Shown piece after piece: positions 9,473 to 19,231 of a stretch of DNA of 64,000 bases; positions within the stretch are counted from its first letter, which is position 1, and the number at the start of each line of letters is the position of its first letter. A program made the translations under genes and the position numbers. Below the pieces are notes generated by a model, which saw only the letters and a list, made by a program, of their open reading frames with translations, was not told where the DNA came from and did not search any database. The stretch is from assembly GCF_000220505.1 (NCBI RefSeq), contig NZ_AFPJ01000037.1:145158-209157 (forward strand), in the 5' to 3' direction. Source of the stretch: Microbulbifer agarilyticus S89 (GTDB lineage Bacteria > Pseudomonadota > Gammaproteobacteria > Pseudomonadales > Cellvibrionaceae).

Positions 9473-9860
9473 GGTGAGCCCGACCTGCTCGCTCCGGCGC
9501 AGTGAGAGGGTATTCCTGCGGAATACCCTTTCATCACCCCCGAAGCATCGCCTGCAGCCTCCCCTACTTAACCCTGCCAAGACTTTGCCCTGCCCAGCTC
9601 TTCCCTGTCCCGTCCCTCTGTGACGATGCACCCCATTGGTGCGCACCCTGCTCTACCCTCGACTAGAGTACCCATATTGGGGCGCACGACCCGATCTCTT
9701 CGACTCAACAAGTAAATTTCTGCGCCAATTGTCGTGAGCAAAGCACCGCCGTGGCTCACTTTCCGTAGACTGGCACTATTTTTGGATTAGTAGATCTAAG
9801 CGCACGCATTCACGTGGGCCGCGCAAGATCTGCATCAGGAAGACCCGTATCTGGAACGGA
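9473..9860. other. 388-base gap before the glucosylglycerate genes
   Basis: It holds a terminator-like hairpin near its left end (9505-9531) and a bulged hairpin at 9734-9759 (GTGAGC, AAAG bulge, CAC, loop CGCC, GTG, GCTCAC). No convincing gene, tRNA or consensus sigma-70 promoter is seen. Confidence 0.6.
9505..9531 (+). terminator. Rho-independent terminator of the glycine-zipper gene
   Basis: GGGTATTCC and GGAATACCC pair perfectly around a TGC loop; A/T and wobble pairs extend the stem at its base, and TTT follows. Confidence 0.75.
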
Positions 9861-10712
9861 ATGAATAAAAATACCCGCCCGCCGCACCAATGGCTGATCG
9901 TCAGTGATCTGGACGGCACCCTGCTCGACCACTTTACCTACTCGCACCAACCGGCCGATACGGCCCTGCGGACGCTGGAAGCCGCCGAAATCCCGGTGAT
10001 TCTCAATAGCAGCAAAACCCGTGACGAGATGCTGACGCTGCGGGACACTCTCCACAACCGCCATCCGTTTATTGTGGAAAACGGTTCCGCGATTTTTATC
10101 CCCGTGGGTTATTTCCCGCAAAAACCGGAATCCGCGCAAGAAGAATCCGGTTACTGGGTTCTGGAGCCGGGAGCACGTCGCCAGTCTATCCTCGACTTCC
10201 TGGAGCAGGACAATGAAGACCACGAGAAAACGTATTTAAATTTTGCCGCTGCCAGTATTGATGAAATCGTCGCGGCAACCGGGTTGAGTCACGCACAGGC
10301 CGAGCAGGCGAATTCCCGCCATTATTCCGAGCCGCTGCTCTGGCAGGGTACGGAGCAGGAAAAAACGACTTTTGCCAGCCGCGCCGAGGCCGCCGGCTTT
10401 GCCACTCTGCAGGGCGGACGCTTTCTGCATGTGCTCGGCCAGACCGACAAGGGGCACGCAACGCAATTGCTGCAACAGATCTACCAGCAGCACAGCAACC
10501 GCCCCTGTAAATTGGTCGGTAGTGGTGACGGCCCGAATGACCTGGACATGCTGAAGGTTGCCGACATCGCCATCATCGTGCGCTCGCCAACCCATGCCCC
10601 GCCCACACTCGACGACCACCCTTTCCTAGCCGTGACACAGGCTACCGGCCCACAAGGTTGGGCTGAGGTTATCCAGAAGCTGCTTGCAACCGAATTCAAA
10701 ACTGCACAATAA
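9861..10712 (+). CDS. HAD-IIB phosphatase, mannosyl/glucosyl-3-phosphoglycerate phosphatase
   Basis: A 283-residue HAD-superfamily enzyme of the mannosyl-3-phosphoglycerate phosphatase (MpgP/YedP) group. Motif I is DLDGTLL with nucleophile Asp16 and Asp18, motif II is ILNSSKTRDEM, and the C-terminal motif is GSGDGPNDLDML; the C2B cap lies between. It would remove phosphate from glucosyl-3-phosphoglycerate to give glucosylglycerate, since the next gene is a GpgS-like synthase. Family members often accept both mannosyl and glucosyl substrates. The synthase gene starts 12 bases after its stop. Substrate is inferred from this pairing. Confidence 0.85.
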   Translation: MNKNTRPPHQWLIVSDLDGTLLDHFTYSHQPADTALRTLEAAEIPVILNSSKTRDEMLTLRDTLHNRHPFIVENGSAIFIPVGYFPQKPESAQEESGYWVLEPGARRQSILDFLEQDNEDHEKTYLNFAAASIDEIVAATGLSHAQAEQANSRHYSEPLLWQGTEQEKTTFASRAEAAGFATLQGGRFLHVLGQTDKGHATQLLQQIYQQHSNRPCKLVGSGDGPNDLDMLKVADIAIIVRSPTHAPPTLDDHPFLAVTQATGPQGWAEVIQKLLATEFKTAQ

Positions 10713-10724
10713 CAGGAAAATACT

Positions 10725-11948
10725 GTGACCGATTTTTTTCAAAATGGCGATATCACGACCCTGCACAATCTTTCCAATCGCAGCCTGGAGGATATGGAGG
10801 CCGACCTGATTCGCTTTGCCAAGCACCGGCCCATGTCGCTGCTCTTGCCGTCGCTGTATTCCGAACTGGAAGGCGAGGCGCTGCCCAAAATTCTGAAAAT
10901 TCTGGCCGAGGTTCCCTACCTTTCTGAAATTGTTATTGGGCTGGACCGCGCCGATGAGTCGCAATACCGCGACGCACTGAAACAGTTCAGCATCCTTCCG
11001 CAACACGTGCGCGTGCTGTGGAACGATGGCCCGCGCCTGCGACAGCTGGATGCACAATTACAGGCCGACGGCCTCGCGCCGCAAGATGCAGGCAAGGGAC
11101 GCAATGTTTGGTACTGCCTGGGGTATATTCTCGCCTCCGGCCGCGGTGAGGCGGTGGCACTGCACGATTGCGACATCGTAACTTACGATCGCGAGATGCT
11201 GGCGCGCCTGTTTTACCCGGTGGCCAATCCCCAGTTCAACTACGAGTTTTGTAAAGGCTATTACTCCCGCGTTGCCAACGGAAAAATTAACGGCCGCGTG
11301 TGTCGCCTGCTGGTCACCCCGTTGATTCGTACCCTGAAAAAAATTTACGGTCACACCAAGTACCTGGAATACATGGATAGCTTCCGCTACTCCCTCGCCG
11401 GGGAGTTTTCCTTCCGTCGCGACGTGATCAACGACCTGCGTATTCCCAGCGACTGGGGGCTGGAGATCGGCGTGCTGTCGGAGATGTATCGTAATTACTC
11501 CACCAATCGCCTGTGCCAGGTAGACATCGCACACGCCTACGACCACAAGCATCAGGACGTGTCGTTTGATGATGAGCATTGCGGCCTATCCAAGATGTCC
11601 ATCGATATCGCGAAATCCTTCTTTCGCAAGCTGGCCACCCAGGGCACGGTATTCTCCTCAGAGACCTTCCGCAGTATTAAAGCCACTTACTTCCGCATCG
11701 CGCTGGACTTCGTCGAGACTTATCGCAACGACGCCATCATTAATGGCCTGAATTTTGATATCCATAAGGAAGAACAGACCGTTGAGCTATTCGCGAGCAA
11801 CCTGGTGAAAGCGGGACAGGCCTTCCTCGAAAACCCGATGGAGACGCCGTTTATTCCCAGCTGGAACCGTATCACCAGTGCCGAACCCGGATTCCTCGAC
11901 CAGCTCAAGCAAGCGGTGGAAGCCGACTACGAAGAGTACAACGGCTGA
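10725..11948 (+). CDS. Glucosyl-3-phosphoglycerate synthase, GT81-like
   Basis: A 407-residue cytoplasmic glycosyltransferase with a GT-A fold. Conserved elements are PSLYSELEGEALPKI early on, then GKGRNVWYCLGYILAS, then the metal-binding region HDCDIVTYDREMLARL, and later GEFSFRRDVIND and DWGLEIGVLSEMY. This pattern matches bacterial GpgS enzymes, which move glucose from a nucleotide sugar to 3-phosphoglycerate. It lacks the features of MpgS mannosyl enzymes. The start is GTG at 10725, eight bases after an AGGA-type ribosome site. It lies between its likely phosphatase and phosphorylase partners. Glucosylglycerate serves as a compatible solute, often under salt with low nitrogen. Confidence 0.87.
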   Translation: MTDFFQNGDITTLHNLSNRSLEDMEADLIRFAKHRPMSLLLPSLYSELEGEALPKILKILAEVPYLSEIVIGLDRADESQYRDALKQFSILPQHVRVLWNDGPRLRQLDAQLQADGLAPQDAGKGRNVWYCLGYILASGRGEAVALHDCDIVTYDREMLARLFYPVANPQFNYEFCKGYYSRVANGKINGRVCRLLVTPLIRTLKKIYGHTKYLEYMDSFRYSLAGEFSFRRDVINDLRIPSDWGLEIGVLSEMYRNYSTNRLCQVDIAHAYDHKHQDVSFDDEHCGLSKMSIDIAKSFFRKLATQGTVFSSETFRSIKATYFRIALDFVETYRNDAIINGLNFDIHKEEQTVELFASNLVKAGQAFLENPMETPFIPSWNRITSAEPGFLDQLKQAVEADYEEYNG

Positions 11949-11990
11949 GCGTCGCACATTATTCAGACTTGTAGATATCCGGGGGAGACC

Positions 11991-13745
11991 GTGAATCAAC
12001 CGACCGCACACCTGCCAATCAAAGAAGTATTGCACCAGAAGGTGATGGATCACCTCACGTTTATCTACCCGGAGCACGACATTGAATCCATCGCGCAGGA
12101 CCTCATCCGGACTATGCGCCTGGACGAGGACTGTCAGAGCCCACTTGCACACAAGAACCTGTGGGACCAGACCGATATTGCGGTGATCACCTATGGCAAC
12201 AGCATTCTGAGTGATAACCAGCCGCCACTGAAAACCCTGCACCATTTCCTGCAAACGCATTTTCCGATGCTGATCAACACGGTGCACATCCTGCCCTTCT
12301 TCCCCTATTCCAGCGATGACGGCTTTGCGGTATCCGCCTACAAACAGGTCGACCCGCCGCTGGGTGACTGGAGTGATATCCTGCGCATTAGTGCGGATTT
12401 TCACCTGATGGCCGACCTGGTTATCAACCACTGTTCCGCCCAACATGAGTGGTTTACCAATTACCAGAAGGGGAAAAGTCCGGGGCGTGATTTTTTTGTG
12501 GAGGTCGACCCCAAAGAAGACCTCAGCAAGGTAGTGCGCCCGAGAGTTACGCCATTACTGCGCGCAACCAGCACGCCGCGCGGCACGCAACACGTGTGGT
12601 GCACATTTGGCCACGACCAGATCGACCTGAACTTTGCCAACCCGAAGGTACTGGCGAAAATAGTCGATATTATCCGGCTGTATCTGGACATGGGTGTGCG
12701 TATCTTCCGCCTGGATGCGGTGGCCTTTATCTGGAAAATCCTCGGCACTAACTGCCTGAACCTGGAAGAGACTCATGAGATCGTGCGCCTGTTGCGCACC
12801 CTGATCGAGCATGCCGACCCCAACGCAGTCATCATTACCGAGACCAATATTCCCAATCGGGAAAACCTGTCTTACTTCGGTAACGCCAATGAAGCGCACT
12901 GCATCTACAACTTTTCGCTGCCGCCACTACTGGTGAATTCGCTGGTGACCGGCAACTGCCGCTACCTGAAAAACTGGCTGATGAGCATGCCGCCCGCACA
13001 GAACGGCACGACGTACTTCAACTTTATTGCGTCACATGACGGGATCGGCCTGCGACCGGTCGAGGGGTTGCTGGATGACAGCGAGCAGGAAGCGCTGATC
13101 CAGACCATGGAGAATTTCGGTGGGCAGATTTCCTGGCGCGCCCTGGATGACGGCAGTAACAAACCCTACGAAATCAATATCTCACTGTTCGACGCGCTTA
13201 AAGGCACTACCGCAGGGGAAGATAACTGGCAGTTACAGCGCTTTGTGTGCGCCCATGCGATCATGCTGGCGCTGGAGGGAATACCGGCGTTTTACCTGCA
13301 CAGTCTGGTGGGCACCACCAACGACTACGAGCGGATGAAAGAGCACGGCCATAACCGCGCCATTAACCGCCGCCAGTGGCAGGAACAGGAACTCAACGAG
13401 CGGTTGGCAGAGCCGTCGAGCCATCACCACCAGGTGTTCCACAAACTGCGTCGTTTGATCAAACTGCGCCGCGAGCAGCCGGCTTTCCACCCCAATGCCA
13501 CGCAGTTCACCCTGCACCTCGGAGACCATGTGTTCGCCTTCTGGCGCCAGAGCCTGGACCGCAGGCAGAGTATTTTCTGCTTGAATAACATCTCTGACCA
13601 GCCACAGACGGTGTCGCTGAACGCGATCAACCTGATTGGCACGGACACGTGGAAAGACCTGGTGAGCGACGCCACCTTCGATGACATGCTTGCGAGTATT
13701 ACCCTCGAGCCTTATCAGACGCTGTGGATCAGCAACCGCTGGTAA
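11991..13745 (+). CDS. GH13 subfamily 18 sugar phosphorylase, likely glucosylglycerate phosphorylase
   Basis: A 584-residue alpha-amylase-type (GH13_18) phosphorylase related to sucrose phosphorylase. The catalytic residues fit: nucleophile Asp242 in [12 protein letters not shown], acid/base Glu284 in IITETN, and the stabilising Asp350 in FIASHDG. It would split glucosylglycerate with phosphate into glucose-1-phosphate and glycerate, recovering the solute when stress ends. The assignment over sucrose phosphorylase comes from the adjoining synthase and phosphatase and from likeness to the YcjM-type branch. Start is GTG at 11991, six bases after GGGGGAG. It converges with the MFS gene only 14 bases downstream. 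Confidence 0.85.
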   Translation: MNQPTAHLPIKEVLHQKVMDHLTFIYPEHDIESIAQDLIRTMRLDEDCQSPLAHKNLWDQTDIAVITYGNSILSDNQPPLKTLHHFLQTHFPMLINTVHILPFFPYSSDDGFAVSAYKQVDPPLGDWSDILRISADFHLMADLVINHCSAQHEWFTNYQKGKSPGRDFFVEVDPKEDLSKVVRPRVTPLLRATSTPRGTQHVWCTFGHDQIDLNFANPKVLAKIVDIIRLYLDMGVRIFRLDAVAFIWKILGTNCLNLEETHEIVRLLRTLIEHADPNAVIITETNIPNRENLSYFGNANEAHCIYNFSLPPLLVNSLVTGNCRYLKNWLMSMPPAQNGTTYFNFIASHDGIGLRPVEGLLDDSEQEALIQTMENFGGQISWRALDDGSNKPYEINISLFDALKGTTAGEDNWQLQRFVCAHAIMLALEGIPAFYLHSLVGTTNDYERMKEHGHNRAINRRQWQEQELNERLAEPSSHHHQVFHKLRRLIKLRREQPAFHPNATQFTLHLGDHVFAFWRQSLDRRQSIFCLNNISDQPQTVSLNAINLIGTDTWKDLVSDATFDDMLASITLEPYQTLWISNRW

Positions 13746-13759
13746 TCAGGTGCACCCGT

Positions 13760-15010
13760 TCATTCTTCAGCGCCCTGCGGCTGCCGGATATCCAGCTTGC
13801 GCAGGGCACCACTGAGCCACACCAGCACAAACGCCAGCAGGCTGAAGATACCTGCCCACAATAAGGTGGTGAGTGGTGCGGTAAATTCACTGATTACCCC
13901 GGCGAGCAATGCGCCGATGGCCGCAGAGCCGAACAGGGAAAACTGGTAGATCGAAATTATCCGACTGCGCACCTGCTCCGGTGCCAGAACCTGGACGATG
14001 GATTTGCCCAGCGCTGCCGAGGCGGCGGCCACTGCTCCCCAACAGGCGCACAGCAGCGCAAGACCAAATGCGGTCGGCCCAAAACTAATCGCGATCAACA
14101 GTGCAGCGCTATACAGCAGGCACATCAGTACCCCACGACCGGGATGGTACCCCTGCCCGCGCCGCAACATGACTGCGGTTGCCGTCACCGTGCCCACCAC
14201 AAAGGCGATCTGCAGCCAAGCGTAGTAGCTGGCACCCCTTGCATAACTTTCCGCGAGTAACGGCAGTACCACCAGAAATACACCGATATGTACCAGGCCA
14301 TTGAACCCGACCAGTAATACCAGTTCGAAGATTGCCCGACTCTTGCGCACCTCGGCAAAGCCTTCCAGCAAAGCCCGCGGCAATTTTTTCGTCGGTTTTT
14401 CCGCCGAGGTGCCGCTGCGGCGCAGGGAAATAAAAAAACCTGCTGCACATAGCAACACTGCCACCTGTATCAGCAACAGGGCTTCCGCCCCCCAGCTGTC
14501 GAACCGGCTGGCCAGCAGCATCCCCACCGCTTGCCCGCCATATTGGGCCAACATCATCCAGGTCACCAGATGCTGCACCTGGCCCTCTTGAAGCCGGCCT
14601 CCCGCAGGCGGTTGCTGGGCACCACGTTGTACCAGAGTTTCCCGCGCCGGCTGCAAAAACGCGGTGCACACCCCCAGGCTCACGCCATACATCAGTAACA
14701 GCCCCAGGCTGGGAATCGAGTGCATCAAATGATAAGCGAGTACCGCGTGACACAGGGCCAGGCCGATACAGGAGAGCGCGGCGACCCGCGCCGCGTCGAT
14801 ACGGTCCGCCAGCGCACCACCGAACAGTAAAAAAATCAGGTTGGGGAGTAATACCGACGCCTGCACCCAGCTCAGTTGCAGCGCGGGCAATTCGACCAGG
14901 GATACCGCAATCCACGGCAGCAACACCACCTGCAGACCGGTGGCGAGCGAGGTGCCACTGAAGCCAAGCAGAAAAGTGCGCAGTCGCGCCGCCAGTGCGG
15001 GAAAAGTCAT
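13760..15010 (-). CDS. MFS transporter
   Basis: A 12-helix major facilitator of 416 residues if it starts at the ATG at 15010, where the membrane part begins (MTFPALAARLRTFLLGF); an upstream ATG at 15079 adds 23 unlikely residues. The first loop carries FGGALADRID, the MFS motif A region, and a basic cytoplasmic loop (about 195-210) divides the two halves. It resembles EntS-like exporters, but the substrate cannot be told. It follows the tgpA-like gene in the same direction and ends beside the glucosylglycerate phosphorylase gene, so either context could be relevant. Confidence 0.8.
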   Translation of the reverse strand: MTFPALAARLRTFLLGFSGTSLATGLQVVLLPWIAVSLVELPALQLSWVQASVLLPNLIFLLFGGALADRIDAARVAALSCIGLALCHAVLAYHLMHSIPSLGLLLMYGVSLGVCTAFLQPARETLVQRGAQQPPAGGRLQEGQVQHLVTWMMLAQYGGQAVGMLLASRFDSWGAEALLLIQVAVLLCAAGFFISLRRSGTSAEKPTKKLPRALLEGFAEVRKSRAIFELVLLVGFNGLVHIGVFLVVLPLLAESYARGASYYAWLQIAFVVGTVTATAVMLRRGQGYHPGRGVLMCLLYSAALLIAISFGPTAFGLALLCACWGAVAAASAALGKSIVQVLAPEQVRSRIISIYQFSLFGSAAIGALLAGVISEFTAPLTTLLWAGIFSLLAFVLVWLSGALRKLDIRQPQGAEE

Positions 15011-15117
15011 TTCAGAATCCGAAAAACAGTCACTCGCTGCCCGCGTTCTTCCACTGCAATGATTGGGCAGCAGACACACACGCCTGAAATACGACAGGGC
15101 TGCGATTCATGAGCGGG

Positions 15118-17181
15118 CTATTGTCCCACAGATTGACGCGGTGCGGGGGCAGTGCCCAGCTTGGCCAGCTGCCGCAGCGGCCAGAATCCACGCACCAGAC
15201 GGCGCAGCTGTTTGAGCGCATCTGTACTGTCGCCATAAGCCGCTCGCTCATAGGCCGCGGTGATACGGGCGGCCATCGGGCCGAGCGCGGGTAGCTCGCA
15301 TTCGATACGGCGCGCAAAATCGCCGGGTGCCTCACCGGGGCGACGCGGCAAACCTGCACGGGCCATGCGCTGACAGAAACGCAGATACACCCGGCTGGCT
15401 GGGGGCAGCGCGGGGCCGCGCGCAGACAGGTTGAGCCAGATCAGCAGTCCCAATAAGCCGACAGCGACAGGTACACCGAGAAATAACGCAATGCGTAACG
15501 GTGAGATCTCGCCCAGCCAACGTTTCAATAACCCCTGCTGGCGGTCGGCATCAAAGCTCACTACCGTCTGATACCAACGGTAATTAATCATGTCCCACTG
15601 CAGGCGCAAGCGGTTTACAAAGCCAATTTTGTGCAGCGGCAGCAACGCATCCTGCATGAACTCCTCCGCCACGGCACTTTGCAGGCCGTCACGAATACGT
15701 TCCGGGGCGACCGCCGCGGTGGGGTCGACCCGCACCCATCCGCGCTCAGGCAACCAGATTTCTGCCCAGGCATGGGCATCGTACTGGCGCACCAGCAAGT
15801 ACTCTTGCTGTTCCACCCACTCACCACCCTGATAGCCCGCAACAACACGCGCGGGTACGCCCGCGGCACGCATGGTAAATACATAGCTGTTGGCGAAGTG
15901 CTCGCAGAACCCCTGTTGCGTATCGAACAAGAATTCATCCACCGTATCTGTACCCAGCGCAGGCGGCTTCAGCGTGTAGGTGAAGCTGCGGTTGTACAGA
16001 GCCAACAATGCCTGAGAAATGGCCTGGGAATCCATGCCTTCCCGTCGCCGGGCCTCGGCCCAGGCGCGGGCCTGGGGGTTGCCGGAATCGGGTAATTGCA
16101 GATGGCGACGCTGCTCCGCCGGGCTCAGGCGTGAAGCGACCGGGGTACTCTCCCGCGGCCAGGAGCGGACATCGTATGCGAGTCGACTGCCCACCGGCAT
16201 GTGGTAGACCAGCGTATCGTCACCGGTCGAGCGCACACCGCGTGTGTCGGAATCGGAAGTCGCCAGCGCGAACAGCCAGGGATTATGGCTTGCCTCCTGA
16301 ATGACCTGATAGCGATAGCGCGGTCCCACCGCAGGCAACCTGTCGTCGCCATCCTGGCCGCTCTGCCCGTTGCCGAAGCGCCGACCAAACCAGCGGTTAC
16401 CCGTGACCCCGGGCTCACTCCAGCGCCGGCCGTCAAAGTGGGTATACACTAACCCGCGCCAGTAGCGCTGCTCCGGGGGGGGCACCGAACCGTCGAAGGA
16501 AATTCGCAGTGCCGGCTTGTCGGATTTTGACAACTGGCTGAAATCCCCCGGGCTCATGGAATCGCTAATGCCCGTGGAAGCCGCGGCAGAATTGTTGGGC
16601 ACCGCCCACAAGGGCCCCAGGCGCGGCATCACCACAAACAGAATCAACATGACCGGCACCGACTGCGCCAGAATCTTTACCGACAAACCCAACGCCCGCC
16701 CTGCCCGGGCACTGCCACTGCCCTGCAGCGCCACCAGTGCGGCGGTAATCACCACAAGACATAACACCCCATACAGCGCATAAGGGATCGTCTGTTCAAA
16801 CACAAACAGGGTCGCGGCAAGGAAGTACGCCAACATCAGGCTGAGCACCGCATCCCGGCGACTGAGCAGCTCGATATTCTTCAGGGTGAAGGAAATTGCC
16901 AGCAGAGCGACCATCGGCTCCAGTGCGAACCAGCGCCGGTAAGTCAGTGCTAACCCGGTTACGGCCAGGCAGACCGCCAGTAGCTTGATTGCACGCCCGG
17001 GCACGGCGCGACGCCCGCGAAATACCTCAACGCGCCACAGCACCGCCAGAAACCAGGCAAAAATCAGCCAGCTTGGCAGATGCACAAAGTGCGGCAGCAG
17101 CACGACGAACTGCGCGGCAAATACCCACAGTAAACTCTCGCGCGGCAACAGGCTGCGGAGCTGACCGGAAGCGTCCGTCAC
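15118..17181 (-). CDS. tgpA: TgpA-type membrane transglutaminase-like protease (DUF3488)
   Basis: I start at the GTG at 17181, whose GTGA overlaps the DUF58 stop; this gives 687 residues. Five or six membrane helices fill about 1-195. A periplasmic transglutaminase-like domain follows with the catalytic triad Cys426 (GFCEHFA), His470 (DAHAWAE) and Asp486 (RVDPT), then one more membrane helix near 565 and a DUF4129-like cytoplasmic tail. In P. aeruginosa TgpA is essential for growth, with an unresolved role. It is the third gene of a MoxR-DUF58-TgpA operon. The overlap implies coupled translation. Confidence 0.9.
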   Translation of the reverse strand: MTDASGQLRSLLPRESLLWVFAAQFVVLLPHFVHLPSWLIFAWFLAVLWRVEVFRGRRAVPGRAIKLLAVCLAVTGLALTYRRWFALEPMVALLAISFTLKNIELLSRRDAVLSLMLAYFLAATLFVFEQTIPYALYGVLCLVVITAALVALQGSGSARAGRALGLSVKILAQSVPVMLILFVVMPRLGPLWAVPNNSAAASTGISDSMSPGDFSQLSKSDKPALRISFDGSVPPPEQRYWRGLVYTHFDGRRWSEPGVTGNRWFGRRFGNGQSGQDGDDRLPAVGPRYRYQVIQEASHNPWLFALATSDSDTRGVRSTGDDTLVYHMPVGSRLAYDVRSWPRESTPVASRLSPAEQRRHLQLPDSGNPQARAWAEARRREGMDSQAISQALLALYNRSFTYTLKPPALGTDTVDEFLFDTQQGFCEHFANSYVFTMRAAGVPARVVAGYQGGEWVEQQEYLLVRQYDAHAWAEIWLPERGWVRVDPTAAVAPERIRDGLQSAVAEEFMQDALLPLHKIGFVNRLRLQWDMINYRWYQTVVSFDADRQQGLLKRWLGEISPLRIALFLGVPVAVGLLGLLIWLNLSARGPALPPASRVYLRFCQRMARAGLPRRPGEAPGDFARRIECELPALGPMAARITAAYERAAYGDSTDALKQLRRLVRGFWPLRQLAKLGTAPAPRQSVGQ

Positions 17182-18188
17182 GATGACACCCCCTGCACCG
17201 GGAACAAAGCCAACAAGGTTAGAACTTTTTGCCGGTGCGCAGGCCCGACCGCTGGCGCGACCGTCTGCCCGGGAATACGCAGGCCATACGCAACCTGCGC
17301 ACGCTCGGCTTCGAGCACCCAAGCGCACAGGTTACTGAGGCGGGTCTCCAACTCTCGCCCGGCCAGCAAATCCCAATCCAGCCACAAACGCGCATCACTA
17401 CCGGATGCATACTCTTTGCTGTAAAGGTCTCGTCCGCCGGCAAATTGCTTCCACGCCACGTGGCGCAGTGAGTCACCGGCCTGATAACTCTTCAGCCCGG
17501 CGAAATCATCCCCCCCCACAGTATGGGTTTTCTCCTGATCACCCTCGCCCACGCTCGTCCCCCAGGGCAGCGGTCCGGCGGACTTGGGCTGCGGATACAC
17601 CAGAAATTCCACGTCCAGATCTACCCAACTCCAGCACTTGAACAGCCCGGCGGGAAAGTGGCTTTCCACACGCAGCCGCGGCGCGCGTACTTTTCCACGC
17701 CGAACCAGAGGGAGTTCGAGGGTTACCTCCGCCGGCTCGTTGTCCGTAATATCGACCAGCGCACCTTCTTGCGGCGGCCAGCATAGGCGCACCCGTTCAT
17801 GCGTGCGCTTGCCGGTTTTCTCAACTGCGATTTTGGCGCGGCCGAAGTCCCCGGCAAATGTGGGCTCTATTTCTTGTAGAAGCAGCTTGAGTCCCGACAG
17901 GTTGGCAAAGGTGTGCACCGGCAAAATTACAAACACCCCCACCAGCATAAATACCAGTGCGAGCACCAAATTGTTTTCGTAATTGGTGCCCAACAGCCAC
18001 AGCAACACAATCAGCAGCAGGAAACCCATACCGGCAGCGGCGGGCAGCACAAACAGTTTGCGGTGATTGAGGGTAACTGTCGGCGCAGGGGGCAAGCGAC
18101 GATCCAGCCAGCGCAACCAGCGCTGCTGCAAGAATTCTCTGGCTGCGCTGTTATTGCTTATCGTTTGGGGAGAAATTTTTTCGAGCAC
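17178..18188 (-). CDS. DUF58 membrane protein
   Basis: I choose the GTG at 18188, seven bases after AAGGGG, giving 336 residues; the frame stays open further upstream but that part overlaps the MoxR gene. Two membrane helices lie at about 45-90 (LFVLPAAAGMGFLLLIVLLW and LVLALVFMLVGVFVILPV). The DUF58 signature DDFAGLKSYQAGDSLRHVAWKQ is near residue 245. DUF58 proteins regularly accompany MoxR ATPases and transglutaminase-like proteins, and some have a vWA-like fold. The cellular role here is unknown. It ends in a four-base overlap with the next gene. Confidence 0.88.
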   Translation of the reverse strand: MLEKISPQTISNNSAAREFLQQRWLRWLDRRLPPAPTVTLNHRKLFVLPAAAGMGFLLLIVLLWLLGTNYENNLVLALVFMLVGVFVILPVHTFANLSGLKLLLQEIEPTFAGDFGRAKIAVEKTGKRTHERVRLCWPPQEGALVDITDNEPAEVTLELPLVRRGKVRAPRLRVESHFPAGLFKCWSWVDLDVEFLVYPQPKSAGPLPWGTSVGEGDQEKTHTVGGDDFAGLKSYQAGDSLRHVAWKQFAGGRDLYSKEYASGSDARLWLDWDLLAGRELETRLSNLCAWVLEAERAQVAYGLRIPGQTVAPAVGPAHRQKVLTLLALFPVQGVSS

Positions 18189-18208
18189 CTGCCGGCCCCT
18201 TACTCGCC

Positions 18209-19120
18209 TCAGGCAGCGATGATGTCCACTTGATGCATCATGCGCTCGACCAGCTGCGCTCCATCGCCACCGTCGGTTTGCAGGCGGTGACCGGCCACGG
18301 CGGGAAGAACCGCCTGTATATCTTCCGGCAGGATATGACCGCGATTGTGAATCAGCGCCCAGGCGCGGGCCGCATGCAGCAGCGCCAAAGCACCGCGGGG
18401 AGACAGGCCCACACCGCACTCGGCACTCTGGCGCGTGTGCTGCACCAGACGCTCGAGATAGTCGAGCAGCGAGTCCGAGGCTTTTACCTGATGCACCAGC
18501 CCCTGCAGCTTGCGCAAACCTTCGCTGTTGATACGCGGCGTCATCTGCGCCAGCTCGGCACGTGGGTCGACACCCTTGAACAGGGCACGCTCGGCCTCGC
18601 GGGTGGGATACCCCAAACTGATGCGCATCAGGAAACGGTCCAGCTGGGATTCCGGCAGCGCAAAGGTACCGGACTGTTGCAATGGGTTCTGGGTGGCAAT
18701 AACAAAGAAAGGTTCCGGTAGCAGGCGGGTTTCCCCATCCACACTGACCTGGCGCTCCTCCATGGCCTCGAGCAAGGCACTCTGGGTCTTGGGGGAGCTG
18801 CGGTTGATTTCATCTGCGAGCAGCAGCTGGCTGAACACCGGCCCCTCGTGGAAGCGAAATTGACCGCTCTCACGCTCGAAAATGCTGATACCGATAATAT
18901 CCGCTGGCAGCATATCGCTGGTGAACTGAACCCGCTTGTAAGACAGCCCGAGTACCTGGCCGAGGGCATGCGCCAGGGTGGTTTTGCCCATGCCGGGTAA
19001 ATCTTCAATCAGCAGGTGACCACGCGCCAACAGGCACGCCAGCGCCAGTTTTACCTGATGCTCCTTACCCAGGAGAACCTTACCGATATCTTCGACGATG
19101 GCGGAAATGATTTTTTGCAC
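18209..19120 (-). CDS. MoxR-family AAA+ ATPase
   Basis: The 303 residues carry the full AAA_3/MoxR set: Walker A (EDLPGMGKTTLAHALG, near residue 40), Walker B (LLLADEINRSSPKTQSALLEAMEERQV, near 100), sensor 1 (FVIATQNPLQQSGTFALPESQLDRFLM) and a C-terminal helical lid. MoxR proteins act as chaperones that help mature or insert partners, often via vWA or DUF58 proteins. The DUF58 and transglutaminase genes directly downstream are the likely partners. A 111-base gap separates it from metZ, so the operon probably begins here. Confidence 0.93.
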   Translation of the reverse strand: MQKIISAIVEDIGKVLLGKEHQVKLALACLLARGHLLIEDLPGMGKTTLAHALGQVLGLSYKRVQFTSDMLPADIIGISIFERESGQFRFHEGPVFSQLLLADEINRSSPKTQSALLEAMEERQVSVDGETRLLPEPFFVIATQNPLQQSGTFALPESQLDRFLMRISLGYPTREAERALFKGVDPRAELAQMTPRINSEGLRKLQGLVHQVKASDSLLDYLERLVQHTRQSAECGVGLSPRGALALLHAARAWALIHNRGHILPEDIQAVLPAVAGHRLQTDGGDGAQLVERMMHQVDIIAA

Positions 19121-19231
19121 GGCAAATCCATTACTGCTCGGTTTATCTCTTAGCCATTAATGATAGGCCCCGCACCCGCACGGGCCCCTCACAATGTCTC
19201 ATTTCACGCCATTGTGGCTCTTTTAAGCCAG

